Shown here piece after piece: positions 17,030 to 26,637 of a stretch of 60,094 nucleotides of DNA. Position 1 is the stretch's first letter. Every line of letters starts with the position of its first letter. A program made the position numbers and the translations under genes. The notes under the pieces were generated by a model. It saw only the letters and a program-made list of their open reading frames with translations. It was not told the DNA's origin and did not search any database. Source of the DNA: an uncultured Spirochaetales bacterium (GTDB lineage: Bacteria > Spirochaetota > Spirochaetia > Sphaerochaetales > Sphaerochaetaceae); contig CALXOK010000006.1 in assembly GCA_944390025.1 (NCBI GenBank), forward strand, positions 1 through 60,094, read 5' to 3'.

Positions 17030-19549
17030 ATGGAAGAAAACAACGAAGTCAGAAAAAGCCTGTTTGTGAGGATTTTCGAATACGTCATCAGATTCATCCT
17101 CCACTTCAGGGTTCTTGTCCTCATGCTCATTGCCCTTGGAACCGCATTCTTCATCTGGGCACTGTTCTCACTTCAGATTGACGCGAACATCTTCTCTTTC
17201 GCCTCAAATGTCCCGGCATCAGTACAGGTGCCGACACCGCCTGAAGCACCTCAAGGCGAGCCTCTTGTATATGAGCTTCCGGATGATTATGTGAAATACA
17301 CCCCGCCGCTTTACGGTTACTCGGAAAGAAGCGAGGATGAGAAACTCGTTGCAGAAATCCCACACAGCATGAGACAGGGAACAAAGTACTCAAGTTTTCC
17401 TGACGGCTTTGTTGTCATATTCTCTTCAGAACTGCTTTACACGCCAGAGGTCCTCAATACGCTTGAAGACGTCATGAGTCAGCTTGAAAGTCTGGACAAA
17501 GTAGGTTTTGGTCTCACACCTTTCGATTTCGTCACCGTCGAGAAAAAGGGAACAAGGCTTGCCCTCGTTCCAATGTCTCCTGTATCAGACGGCGAGGAAT
17601 GGACTGAAGAGACCGCGCAGATTTTCAAACAGCGTCTTCTCAGTGATGACATGGCCCGTAACTACCTGTACAGCGAGGATGGCAATACAATCATGCTGTA
17701 CTACCGCACCAGAGGCTACAGTCAGGCGGAACAGGACGTGATGAATGCCATCATAGATCCGCTTCGTGACTACGGAAGGGTTGCAATCAACGGCGGAAGC
17801 ACAATCACAAATCGTGTCACATACTACATCTTCAAGGATCTCGGAGTCCTTCTCAGCCTCTGCTTCATTGTCATTCTCCTCGTATACTATCTTTCATACC
17901 GCTCCCTCAGAGCTGTAATCATTCCCTCCTCCCTTTCAATAATCAGCATCATATGGACGCTTGGAATGATGAGCCTGATGGGATACAAGCTGACAATCGT
18001 GTCAATTCTCACACCCTGTCTTGTACTGACACTGGGATCCTCCTATTCGGTCCACATGCTGAGTGAGTACTTCACTGAAACAAAGGACAGAACAAAGGCA
18101 GTGAACGGCTATGCGAAGATTTTAAAAACAATCCTTTCTGCATGCCTCACAACCATCATGGGATTCATCACGATGGTCGTCTGCCATACCACAATGTTCA
18201 AAGAGTTCGGCATCTCCGTCTCCATCGGCATCGCGATGTGCGCAGTTCTGTCGATACTCTATCTTCCAGCAGTTCTCTCATTCATGCCTCAGCCGAAGGA
18301 AAAGAAAGTCGAGAAGATTGAAAACGGAAAGATTCTGGGAACATTCATACATTTCGTCTCAGTCACAGTGACAAAATTCTGGTATGTAGTCCTCATCGTT
18401 CTTCTCATCATCATCGCCCTTTTTGCATATACACACGACAAGGTCGAATTCAACTCCAACTATGTTGACTACTTCCCGCAGAATGATGACTTCGTCCAGG
18501 ATACTATCTTCTTTGCACAGACCATGGGAGGCACCGACCCATACTACCTTGAGATTGTCGCTCCCGACAGGGAGGCGGGCTTCTTCCTCAAGGCAGAGAA
18601 CATCGCAAAAGTCTATGAGTATGAGCAGACAGTAATGGAAGCCTGTCCAGACCTCGTCCAGTCGCTCTCCTTCCCTTCCTATGTCAGCTTCCTCAACAAA
18701 GTGTATTCAGGAGAAAGCGGAATTCCTGACAGCAACGGACTTGTGAACTTCCTTTACAGAACACTGCAACAGATGAAGAACGTAATCGACTCCAATGTCC
18801 TTGACGTGATTATCAATGAGGATGCATCGGTAATAACGCTTGCAATGAGAAATTATGATGCATTCGAGCAGAACCTCCAGACAACGGCAAGTGCAAGACG
18901 GGTTGAAAAAACTCTCGACTATTACCGCTACCTCCTTCCAGAAGGAACGACATCGAGAATCTACTGCTCGGCTTCCAACATGCTGAAGGCAAGTGACATG
19001 ATTGTAGAGGACCAGAACCTTGCGACCTACATCTCAATGTTCGCCATCGTGATCATCGCATCCGTGACATTGTTCTCAGTCTTCCGCGGCTGTGCGTCGA
19101 TTTCCCCGGTTCTGGTGGGAATCATGTTCAACTACATCTTCATGTACTTCACAGGAATTCCTTTCGATCTTGTCACAATCGGATTCTCGTCAATCACATT
19201 CGGAGCGGGCATCGATGACGCACTGCACTTCCTGCTGCACTACAGGTACAACAAACTTCACCGTCCCTCTGACAGCATTGAGAGCGTCATCACATACACG
19301 CTTGAGGAAACAGGTCGTCCAATCATCCTCACAACAGTCTCAATCGTTGCGGGAATGAGCATGCTTATCATGGCATCCTTCACTCCTATCAAGTACTTCG
19401 GTCTCTTCATGGTGGTTGCTCTGACTATCGCAATGCTTGCCACTCTCTTCGTGCTTCCGGTTGTCATGATTGTCTCAAACAAAATAAAAAATATCTTCTG
19501 TAACAAAACAACTAAAAAAGGTATAATGAAGGAACGCCTGACGGAATAG
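17030..19549 (+). CDS. RND superfamily (HAE3/MMPL-like) transporter
   Basis: 839 residues. One helix near the N-terminus (LVLMLIALGTAFFIWALFSL, about 29-48), a large extracytoplasmic domain, a cluster of five or six helices (about 275-420) with LTLGSSYSVHMLSEYF, a second periplasmic domain and a second cluster (about 685-815) with TFGAGIDDALHFLLHYR. These are the RND repeats with the acidic residues of helix 4/10. The HAE3/MMPL group exports lipids, hopanoids or other hydrophobic molecules using proton motive force. It is followed within 8 and 12 bp by two glycolipid-type glycosyltransferases, so glycolipid or lipid trafficking to the outer membrane is the likely role. Confidence 0.87.
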   Translation: MEENNEVRKSLFVRIFEYVIRFILHFRVLVLMLIALGTAFFIWALFSLQIDANIFSFASNVPASVQVPTPPEAPQGEPLVYELPDDYVKYTPPLYGYSERSEDEKLVAEIPHSMRQGTKYSSFPDGFVVIFSSELLYTPEVLNTLEDVMSQLESLDKVGFGLTPFDFVTVEKKGTRLALVPMSPVSDGEEWTEETAQIFKQRLLSDDMARNYLYSEDGNTIMLYYRTRGYSQAEQDVMNAIIDPLRDYGRVAINGGSTITNRVTYYIFKDLGVLLSLCFIVILLVYYLSYRSLRAVIIPSSLSIISIIWTLGMMSLMGYKLTIVSILTPCLVLTLGSSYSVHMLSEYFTETKDRTKAVNGYAKILKTILSACLTTIMGFITMVVCHTTMFKEFGISVSIGIAMCAVLSILYLPAVLSFMPQPKEKKVEKIENGKILGTFIHFVSVTVTKFWYVVLIVLLIIIALFAYTHDKVEFNSNYVDYFPQNDDFVQDTIFFAQTMGGTDPYYLEIVAPDREAGFFLKAENIAKVYEYEQTVMEACPDLVQSLSFPSYVSFLNKVYSGESGIPDSNGLVNFLYRTLQQMKNVIDSNVLDVIINEDASVITLAMRNYDAFEQNLQTTASARRVEKTLDYYRYLLPEGTTSRIYCSASNMLKASDMIVEDQNLATYISMFAIVIIASVTLFSVFRGCASISPVLVGIMFNYIFMYFTGIPFDLVTIGFSSITFGAGIDDALHFLLHYRYNKLHRPSDSIESVITYTLEETGRPIILTTVSIVAGMSMLIMASFTPIKYFGLFMVVALTIAMLATLFVLPVVMIVSNKIKNIFCNKTTKKGIMKERLTE

Positions 19550-19557
19550 GACTGAAA

Positions 19558-20829
19558 ATGAGAATCGCCTTTGGTTTCGATATATTCTACCCTGAAAGCA
19601 ACGGGGTGATTACAACCACAATAAATCTGGCAAACAACCTCATCGACATGGGTCATGAGGTTTACTTCTTTGTGCCGGCAGACAGCGGTTTCAAGGAAAC
19701 AGTCATCGAAAAAGGCATTCACATCATAAGAGTTAAAGCTCTTCCTTCTTTCATCTACAAGGGAATCAAGTTGCTTCCAGTTCAGAGCTGGTATCTGAGA
19801 AAGTACTTCATGAAGTACAAGTTCGATGTGATCCATGACACATCTCCATGGCTCATCTGCCAGGCAATGAACCATGCGGCCCGCAAGATGCACATTCCTG
19901 TGCTTGCAACCCATCACACCCTGATAGACAACCCGATTTACATCAAATACGCACTCAAGAGCAAGACACTGGCAGAAGCGGCTCAGAAGCCAATCTGGTC
20001 AATTGTCTTCTCGCCCTTCTTCCGTCTGGTCTGGATGGTCACGGCACCGAACAAGGAAACATGCAAGACAGTCAGCCAGCATGTACCGGGCATTGAGGTG
20101 CGCTATGTGTCCAACGGAATCGACATTGACCAGTTCAAGAACAATGACTCGCAGTATGAACCGGTCAAGCAGATTCCAGATTCATGGATTAACCGCAACA
20201 CATTCCTCTTCATCGGCCGTCTGGGTTATGAGAAGGCAATAGACATCACGCTTGAAGGTTTTGCAAAAGCCATTCAGCAGCGCCCCCAGATGAGACTGAT
20301 TGTCATCGGAGACGGACCTGCCCATAAGGAGCTTATCAGCCTTGCCCAGAAGCTTGAGATTGCAGACAAAGTCCTGTTCACAGGAAAGATTGACAACCAT
20401 ATACTGATGAGAAGCGGGATACTTAAGAAGGTGAATTCCTTCGTCACCTCTTCCCTTTCAGAGAATCAGGCAATCACAGTCATAGAGGCAATCTGTTCAG
20501 GATGCCCTGTCATCTGCCCGGATGTCTTCAACATGAAGGAGATTGTGAAGGAGGATGCAGGCTGGTACTTTGAGGGACAGGATCCGGACAGCCTGGCAAA
20601 GACCCTTGTGCATGTATTCGACAATCCGGAAGAGCGCGATGAGAAAGGCGCGAACGCAGTCAAATACATCGACCTTTACGACGGAAAGAAAATCGCAAAG
20701 CAGTTCGAGTCAATCTATCATGAACTGCTTGAGATGAAAAAGAACGGCTTCTACGTCTACGAGGGAGAAAGGAAAGCCTACAAGTTTGAAAAAGAGCTCA
20801 AGGACTACTACGACAGAAGAAGAGACTGA
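19558..20829 (+). CDS. GT4 glycosyltransferase, diacylglycerol glucosyltransferase-like
   Basis: 423 residues. N-terminus MRIAFGFDIFYPESNGVITTT, then THHTLIDNPIY, SNGIDIDQF, LFIGRLGYEKA, GDGPAHKEL and E-x7-E in SENQAITVIEA: the pattern of 1,2-diacylglycerol 3-glucosyltransferases and related mannosyltransferases. The C-terminus is lysine- and tyrosine-rich (EGERKAYKFEKELKDYYDRRRD), which could aid membrane binding. It lies between an RND transporter and a processive-type GT28 enzyme, forming an operon that may build a di- or oligosaccharyl lipid. Substrate not provable from sequence. Confidence 0.85.
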   Translation: MRIAFGFDIFYPESNGVITTTINLANNLIDMGHEVYFFVPADSGFKETVIEKGIHIIRVKALPSFIYKGIKLLPVQSWYLRKYFMKYKFDVIHDTSPWLICQAMNHAARKMHIPVLATHHTLIDNPIYIKYALKSKTLAEAAQKPIWSIVFSPFFRLVWMVTAPNKETCKTVSQHVPGIEVRYVSNGIDIDQFKNNDSQYEPVKQIPDSWINRNTFLFIGRLGYEKAIDITLEGFAKAIQQRPQMRLIVIGDGPAHKELISLAQKLEIADKVLFTGKIDNHILMRSGILKKVNSFVTSSLSENQAITVIEAICSGCPVICPDVFNMKEIVKEDAGWYFEGQDPDSLAKTLVHVFDNPEERDEKGANAVKYIDLYDGKKIAKQFESIYHELLEMKKNGFYVYEGERKAYKFEKELKDYYDRRRD

Positions 20830-20841
20830 AGGAGCGCTAAG

Positions 20842-21984
20842 GTGAATATACTTTGTGTCTATGTCGATGGAGGAAAGGGACATTACATACCTTCCCGTGC
20901 AGTGGCCGAACAGCTGATTGAGCTGGGACACGAAGCAATCCTCATGGACTTTTTTGAATTTCTCGATATCAGGCTCATCGGCAGAATAAACAAGCGCATC
21001 TGGAGAAAGCTTCTTGAGCACTCCACACTTGAGATGAAATTCTCAAAGAAGAATGACCAGCACACAGGGGAAATAAAGGCAGTATCAAGAATACTCAACA
21101 GGCTGAGGAAGAAACGCTTTCTTTCCCAGATTGAGAAATACAAGCCTGACATGATTTTCACGACACACCCCTATCCCGGATTCTTCCTCTCCGAGCTCGC
21201 TCATTACACGGATGTGGACATTCCTGTCACTTATTATGCGACAGACGTGTTCACCGTTCCTATGTCTGCGGTATGCAACAATCTCACGAAGCTCTATGTC
21301 TCAACCCAGGAAGGCTATGATGCGGCAATCCGCAACGGGCAGAATAAAGAAACCGTGGAGCTATGCCCTTTCCCTTTACAGAAAAGCTGTTTTGAAAGTG
21401 AGAAACTGACGAAAGAAGAAGCCCGCAGGAAGCTTGGACTGAAGGAAGATGTCTTCACGGTCCAGATTAACTTCGGAGGTGAAGGAGTCGGAGCAACCGC
21501 GCTTCTTTCACGCCTTGGAGAAATAAGCTCACCTCTGCAGGTCATCATCATCGGAGGCATTGAGGAGAAGACAAAAAAGGAGCTGGAAAGAATCATAGCG
21601 CCTCTTCCCGAAAACATATCCGTACTTATCGCAGGCTATGTATCAAACGTCAATGACTATCTGCTTGCCAGTGACATCATTGCAGGCCGGAGCGGAATCA
21701 ACACACTGGTTGAAGCATTCTACCTCAGACGTCCATTCCTTATTACAGAGCTGGTATACACTGTCGTCTCATCGGCAGAGTATGTCGAGAAGCATCAGGT
21801 CGGCTGGAATGCGAGTTTCGACGTGGACAAGCAGATAAGCATCCTGAAAAAATATGCAGACAATCCTTCATTGCTTGACGAGATGGACAAGAACTTCGAC
21901 ACAGTCAACATCGTTTACAGTGCAAGAAAGCTTGCCAGGATGATTATCAAGGACACAGAGGAATACAGAAAGAATTCGCTTTGA
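20842..21984 (+). CDS. MGDG synthase/UgtP-like GT28 glycosyltransferase
   Basis: 380 residues starting at GTG 20842 (12 bp after the previous stop). MNILCVYVDGGKGHYIPSRAVAEQL is the MGDG_synth N-terminal GGxGH-type motif; FTTHPYPGFFLSEL and GRSGINTLVEAFYLRRPFL are the family's nucleotide-sugar motifs. Relatives add glucose or galactose to diacylglycerol or to glucosyl-diacylglycerol. Together with the preceding GT4 enzyme it most likely makes a diglycosyl lipid. No membrane helix; peripheral binding expected. Confidence 0.83.
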   Translation: MNILCVYVDGGKGHYIPSRAVAEQLIELGHEAILMDFFEFLDIRLIGRINKRIWRKLLEHSTLEMKFSKKNDQHTGEIKAVSRILNRLRKKRFLSQIEKYKPDMIFTTHPYPGFFLSELAHYTDVDIPVTYYATDVFTVPMSAVCNNLTKLYVSTQEGYDAAIRNGQNKETVELCPFPLQKSCFESEKLTKEEARRKLGLKEDVFTVQINFGGEGVGATALLSRLGEISSPLQVIIIGGIEEKTKKELERIIAPLPENISVLIAGYVSNVNDYLLASDIIAGRSGINTLVEAFYLRRPFLITELVYTVVSSAEYVEKHQVGWNASFDVDKQISILKKYADNPSLLDEMDKNFDTVNIVYSARKLARMIIKDTEEYRKNSL

Positions 21985-22045
21985 AGCGAAAAATTTCTCC
22001 CTGACATCTTCAAATTATTCACTTCCTTCTCTATATTGAATAACA

Positions 22046-23830
22046 GTGAGGGAATATATGAGAAAGCTGCTAGGTGCAACACTGCTCTTTTTATTGCTGA
22101 TGACATCTGTCTCAGCCTCTTCTTTGCAGAAGGTCTACACTGTCCGTGATGACATATACACAAGAGTTGATGCATTATGCATGCAGTCAGGCGTAATCGG
22201 ACCTTCATCCTTTTCGCCCATTTCAGGAAGCTCTCTCATGCTCGCTCTGGAGAGAATAGATTATTCCTCTCTCACAGAGAAACAGAAAGCCGAATACGAC
22301 AGTCTTAAAAACGAACTTGAAAGCGGAGGAAGATACACCTATGAAGATGAAGTCTTCCGTTTCAACATCTCTCCAGCGGTAAATATCGGAGTGAATATTG
22401 CCGACTATGATGATTTCAACTATGGCAACACTGACACTTCAACCCCGCAGCCTGACAGAAGGGAAGACACTCTTGTTCCCTACAGATGGGAAGATGCTCT
22501 CTTCTCTCTTTCTATCGAAATGGGCTTTTCCGACTATGTGAGCATGGATGCCCGTTTCGATGTGAAGAACCGCAATCAGATGATGCTTGAGACAACACTG
22601 GCAAGCATATACACAAAACGCACGCTCTCTGGAGGCAAGTCAGGCTTCTTCACCGGTTTTTCGGCTGAACTTCCCACACGTGCCGGACTGAGTGCGGGAA
22701 ATGACTTCATAAGCTTCATCTTCGGACGCTATCCGCACAGCATGGGAAGCGGAATCACAGGCAACCTCATTGCAGGAGACAACTTCAACTATCAGGAAAT
22801 CATAACGCTGTCATTCATGAGCAGGCATTTCACCTACAACATGTCCGTGACTCATTTTGCCCAGCAGATTCCATACAAAGACGACCCATATTACGTCACA
22901 TTCTCTGATAACGAGTTCGCAGGGCCTCAGCAGTTCAGAATCATCCACCGCTTTGACATGAGTTTTACTGACAACACAAGACTGACTCTCAATCTCGGAA
23001 CCCTTTACAATGCGGACAATTCTCTTGATTTGAGGTTCTTCTATCCATTCGTCCTCCAGCATAATTACTACAATTATTACAACGGAATGGAAAAGAGAGT
23101 ATATGATGAGGCGAACAACATCATGGCCCTTGAGTTTGAATGGAACGCCACAAACGGGCTGAGGTTCACAAGCCAGTTCGCAATGGACCAGCTTCAGCTT
23201 CCATGGGAAAACAAGGCTGACACCCCGCTTGCATTCGGCGTTCTTGCAAACATCCGCTATTCAACATCTCTTGACAAAGGACGTCTGGATCTGAGCTTTG
23301 AAGGCGTATACACCAATCCCTACCTGTACCTCAACGGGAAATATGATAATAACGGCTATGACTATAATCTCGACTACATAGTCGGCTATCAGACTGAATA
23401 CATGGATGACTACAACTGGTCAGGCTACATCCACGGTCCTGATTCAATCGTCTTCTCTCTTGGAGGAAGCTATACGGCAGAAGAAGAGCGTTTCATTGCA
23501 GGAGGAAACATCCTTTACAGAATCAGGGGAGAAAAGACTCTCAAGCACAGTGCACACAGCACTCATAACACCTGCATTGACATGAGTGCTGCCATGATAA
23601 GAAAAGACGAGAACTTTCTGGACAGTTTCTTCACTCCATCCGGAGGATGGGCAAAAGCCGAGCATTACCTGAAGCTCTCATCGTATTTCATATACAACTT
23701 CAACGGTGCTTGGGGAAAAGCCTCACTCTACACTGCTCTCGGTGCGAATGTATATTTCAACTACAACCACACAAAGGGAGACTGTGAGTTCCAGCCGCAG
23801 ATGATTCTTGGAGCAAAATACGCTTACTGA
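22046..23830 (+). CDS. Large outer-membrane barrel protein, Wzi-like, paralogue 2
   Basis: 594 residues with signal peptide (LLGATLLFLLLMTSVSASS, cleavage near 25) and strand-rich sequence ending in KYAY. The mature N-terminus (TVRDDIYTRVDALCMQSGVIGP, LERIDYSSLTEKQKAEYDSL) is clearly homologous to the protein at 41591, and the GRYPHSMGSGITGNL segment links it also to 14481. The N-terminal helical region plus barrel resembles Wzi-type capsule proteins. It follows the glycolipid operon after 61 bp and is convergent with the HAD-fusion gene (7-bp overlap). Confidence 0.75.
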   Translation: MREYMRKLLGATLLFLLLMTSVSASSLQKVYTVRDDIYTRVDALCMQSGVIGPSSFSPISGSSLMLALERIDYSSLTEKQKAEYDSLKNELESGGRYTYEDEVFRFNISPAVNIGVNIADYDDFNYGNTDTSTPQPDRREDTLVPYRWEDALFSLSIEMGFSDYVSMDARFDVKNRNQMMLETTLASIYTKRTLSGGKSGFFTGFSAELPTRAGLSAGNDFISFIFGRYPHSMGSGITGNLIAGDNFNYQEIITLSFMSRHFTYNMSVTHFAQQIPYKDDPYYVTFSDNEFAGPQQFRIIHRFDMSFTDNTRLTLNLGTLYNADNSLDLRFFYPFVLQHNYYNYYNGMEKRVYDEANNIMALEFEWNATNGLRFTSQFAMDQLQLPWENKADTPLAFGVLANIRYSTSLDKGRLDLSFEGVYTNPYLYLNGKYDNNGYDYNLDYIVGYQTEYMDDYNWSGYIHGPDSIVFSLGGSYTAEEERFIAGGNILYRIRGEKTLKHSAHSTHNTCIDMSAAMIRKDENFLDSFFTPSGGWAKAEHYLKLSSYFIYNFNGAWGKASLYTALGANVYFNYNHTKGDCEFQPQMILGAKYAY

Positions 23831-24771
23831 TGACCCGAAAGGATAAGCTCTGCCACTTCTCTCAGCACCCCGCGTCCGCCAGAAAGAGATGAGACATAAT
23901 CAACAGCCTCCTTCACTTCATTCACGGCATCTGCCGGGCATGCACTGAAGCCTGCCGCCTTAAGCAGTGGAAGGTCGATAATGTCATCACCGATGTATGC
24001 AACCTCATCAAGGGACAGGGAATGACTCTTGCAGATTTCCTTGGCAGCAGAGAGCTTGTCAGCACAGCCGGGAACGTAGACATCAAGTTTCAGCTTTTCC
24101 ACCCTTCTCCTGTTAAGCTCAACATTCTCTCCTGTAATGATTCCGGTGAGGATTCCTCTTTTTCTCAGAAGAGAGAAGCCAAAACCATCTCTTGTATTGA
24201 ACTTCTTCAGCTCGTCCCCCTTCTCGCTGTAGTACATTCCCCCATCAGTGAGACAGCCGTCACAGTCAGTGAATACAGCCCTGATGCGGGAAAAATCAGT
24301 AAAGGCCTTCTTATTTTCCGGATGATACATCGCAAGCCGCCCTGACCAGAAGCTTCCGCTTTCTTTCAGCAGACGTGAAGATGTGACCTTCAGCCTGTTA
24401 TCAGGAACGAAGACTCCTGAAGCTTCACTTCCATTGCCATAAAGAAGTGGAGTATCCGGACGCTTTGCCACAAACAGACTGTCTGCAGAAGATTCCTCCA
24501 TAATGGAAAACGCTTTCCTGAAATCAAAAGAACCATCCCGGATGACAGCGATAATACAATCCTCGTCACCTGCAACCTCAAGAGCAAGAGTCACATCATC
24601 ACAAGGAGTGCGTAAAAGAGCACTGACAACATCTGTGACATATAAAGGCATATAGTCATCATCTGTTACAACAATTCTGTCAAACAGCCCGCACATCTCC
24701 ACAGCACTGATACAGGTTTTAGGGAATATAATACTGTCCCATGCAGGAATGATTGCAATTCTCTTCATCAC
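23824..24771 (-). CDS. Degenerate acylneuraminate cytidylyltransferase fused to KdsC-like HAD phosphatase
   Basis: 315 residues. About 1-155 follow the CMP-NeuAc synthetase outline but the diagnostic RxGSKG loop after IAIIPA is replaced by WDSIIFPK, and other substrate motifs are unrecognisable. From 163 a KdsC/NeuA-C HAD phosphatase begins with D169-C-D171-G and TDGG, then TRDGFG, ITGENVELNRRR and GDDIID (261-266), so this part looks active. It presumably dephosphorylates a nonulosonate or KDO-like phosphate made by the NeuB-like enzyme encoded directly upstream (stop codon adjacent to this start). The N-terminal domain may be non-catalytic. Start may be GTG 24771 or ATG 24768. Confidence 0.78.
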   Translation of the reverse strand: MMKRIAIIPAWDSIIFPKTCISAVEMCGLFDRIVVTDDDYMPLYVTDVVSALLRTPCDDVTLALEVAGDEDCIIAVIRDGSFDFRKAFSIMEESSADSLFVAKRPDTPLLYGNGSEASGVFVPDNRLKVTSSRLLKESGSFWSGRLAMYHPENKKAFTDFSRIRAVFTDCDGCLTDGGMYYSEKGDELKKFNTRDGFGFSLLRKRGILTGIITGENVELNRRRVEKLKLDVYVPGCADKLSAAKEICKSHSLSLDEVAYIGDDIIDLPLLKAAGFSACPADAVNEVKEAVDYVSSLSGGRGVLREVAELILSGHQ

Positions 24772-25644
24772 TCAATGCTTCCTGTATTTCAGCTTGTCAC
24801 GCTGAACCTTCTCAATAGGCAGGATCTCCTGACTCTTGTACGTCAACGCCTCGTAGACATTATTCAAATCCCTTACAAGGCTCTTTATGCCATAAGGCTC
24901 CAGGGATGCTGCGTGGTCAGTACCCTTCCAGGTCCTGTCAAGCGTGTAATGACGTTCGATTATGCTTGCTCCAAGCGTATATGCAGCGACATCAACGGCA
25001 ATGCCGAGATGATGGCCGGAAAAGCCGATTGCCTTAACGCGGGATTCATACGCCTTTCTCATCCTTGTGATTTCCAGCAGACAGATATCCGGATAAGGAA
25101 CAGGATAACCGGAAGTACAGTCAAACAGGACCAGATCCTTCGCTCTTCCGTTTGCTTCAAACAGAGAGACAATCTTCTCTTCTTCCTCATGAGTCGTCAT
25201 TCCGAATGAGAGCTGGATTTCCCCCTTGTAGTTATCACAAAGCCACTGGAGCATCTCATAGTGAGTATTGCACGCTGAAGGGATTTTAATAAAAACAGGA
25301 TTGAGGGAGGCAATCTCCTTCGCACTTGTCATATCCCAGACAGAGGTTGAGTAGATGATTCCAGCTTTCTCACACCACTCCTTAAGCTGGGCATGCTGGT
25401 CAACGGTGAACTCAAGAGCTTCCCTGTGCTCTCCATAGGTCTTACCATAGGAATTCTCCGGATGAGGATGAGGTGCATTGTACTGCTCCGGAGTCAGCAG
25501 TTCCTTCGGACATCTCTTCTGGAACTTGATTGCATCCGACTTGCAGTAAATCGCGGCAGTGTTTATAAGCTCATGGGCGATTTCCATGTCTCCCTTGTGA
25601 TTGCATCCGGCCTCAGCAATGATAAAAGGCTTTCTGTATGTCAT
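24772..25644 (-). CDS. NeuB-family nonulosonate synthase lacking the SAF domain
   Basis: 290 residues. AEAGCNHKG (10-18), AIKFQ (about 38-42), the IIYSTSVWD and IKIPSA strands and SGHHLGIAVDVAAYTLGASIIERHYT are NeuB TIM-barrel motifs; the enzyme condenses PEP with a hexosamine or hexose (phosphate). The usual C-terminal SAF/antifreeze-like domain (about 60 residues) is absent, as in some KDN-9-phosphate synthases. Together with the adjacent HAD phosphatase this suggests a phosphorylated sugar substrate and a KDN-like product. ATG 25644 (MTYRKPFIIAEAG) was preferred to 25668 by alignment with the family. Confidence 0.83.
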   Translation of the reverse strand: MTYRKPFIIAEAGCNHKGDMEIAHELINTAAIYCKSDAIKFQKRCPKELLTPEQYNAPHPHPENSYGKTYGEHREALEFTVDQHAQLKEWCEKAGIIYSTSVWDMTSAKEIASLNPVFIKIPSACNTHYEMLQWLCDNYKGEIQLSFGMTTHEEEEKIVSLFEANGRAKDLVLFDCTSGYPVPYPDICLLEITRMRKAYESRVKAIGFSGHHLGIAVDVAAYTLGASIIERHYTLDRTWKGTDHAASLEPYGIKSLVRDLNNVYEALTYKSQEILPIEKVQRDKLKYRKH

Positions 25645-25742
25645 ACGAACAGAATACCTGATAATCATTTAAAAGAAAATTGCAACCTGATTTGACGCAT
25701 GCACTCTTTTCGGTAATAATACAGCAGGCAGATGAGGGATAA

Positions 25743-26636
25743 ATGGACACAGTAAAAACATTTAAGAAAGAAATGAAGAAGGTATTCGCCCCTCTTGAGG
25801 AAAAAGATCTGGATACTATCCACAGAATTGTTCTTGAAATGTTTCATGACTTCGTTTCTTTCTGTGAGAAGAACAGCCTGACGTATTACCTCACAGGAGG
25901 TTCCGCATTAGGTGCAATACGGCACAAGGGATTTATCCCCTGGGATGATGACATGGACATAGTCATGCCAAGAAAAGACTATAATTTCTTCCGGGATACT
26001 TTCGATAAAGAATATGGAGACAAGTATTCCCTTGAAGGCCCGTGTACAAAGCATGTCAGCGCCATGCAGTTTCTAAAATTAAGAAAGAAAGGCACAAAAC
26101 TCAGAGGACTGATGTCGTTAGGTCCTGAGTACGGTGTTTTTATAGATATATTTGCTCTAGATTATGCCCCTGATTCTTCAATTCATCGCTGGTTCTGCAA
26201 TGCAGGATATTTCATCCTGAAAAGTCTGCATTATTCAATTGCCTTTTACAGATTATATGATACGGTTTTCAAGAAGTATGAGAAGGATTGTCGGCCTGCA
26301 TTAAGAAGAAGCATGAAACTGAAAAAAGCATGGGGCCATATTCTGTCAATTGTTCCTCTTGAGAAATGGATGGCACACTTTGACAAAATGGTTCAGAAAA
26401 AACCATCAAACTATTATGTTGTACCAGGAGGCATTCACAACTACAAAAATGAATGTTTTCCTGTTGATGTATTTTATCCACCAAAAAAAGCAGAGTTTGA
26501 AGATTTGAAGGTTAATATTCCAAACAAAGCTGAAGTAATCCTGCAAACATTTTATGGAGATTACATGACACCGGTTAAGAGTGTGACCTTCCCGCTGAAA
26601 AGATTCCTAGAAGTAGATTTCGGAGAGGAGAATTAA
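25743..26636 (+). CDS. LicD-family phosphotransferase 1
   Basis: 297 residues. LTGGSALGAIRHKGFIPWDDDMDIVMPRKDY (about 50-80) is the LicD core with the metal-binding D-D-D-x-D run at 68-72. LicD proteins move phosphocholine, and by extension other CMP/CDP-linked groups, onto cell-surface sugars. The C-terminal YYVVPGGIHNYKNECFPVDVFYPPKKAEFE and FYGDYMTPP-like blocks are also family features. It is most similar to LicD5 at 39733. First gene of a four-licD operon; the next starts 1 bp after its stop. Confidence 0.88.
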   Translation: MDTVKTFKKEMKKVFAPLEEKDLDTIHRIVLEMFHDFVSFCEKNSLTYYLTGGSALGAIRHKGFIPWDDDMDIVMPRKDYNFFRDTFDKEYGDKYSLEGPCTKHVSAMQFLKLRKKGTKLRGLMSLGPEYGVFIDIFALDYAPDSSIHRWFCNAGYFILKSLHYSIAFYRLYDTVFKKYEKDCRPALRRSMKLKKAWGHILSIVPLEKWMAHFDKMVQKKPSNYYVVPGGIHNYKNECFPVDVFYPPKKAEFEDLKVNIPNKAEVILQTFYGDYMTPVKSVTFPLKRFLEVDFGEEN

Positions 26637-26637
26637 G

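Noticed and set aside
19258..19917. 219-residue minus-strand frame opposite the RND and GT4 genes
   Set aside because: Antisense to two clearly coding genes, histidine/cysteine-rich low-quality sequence with no recognisable family.
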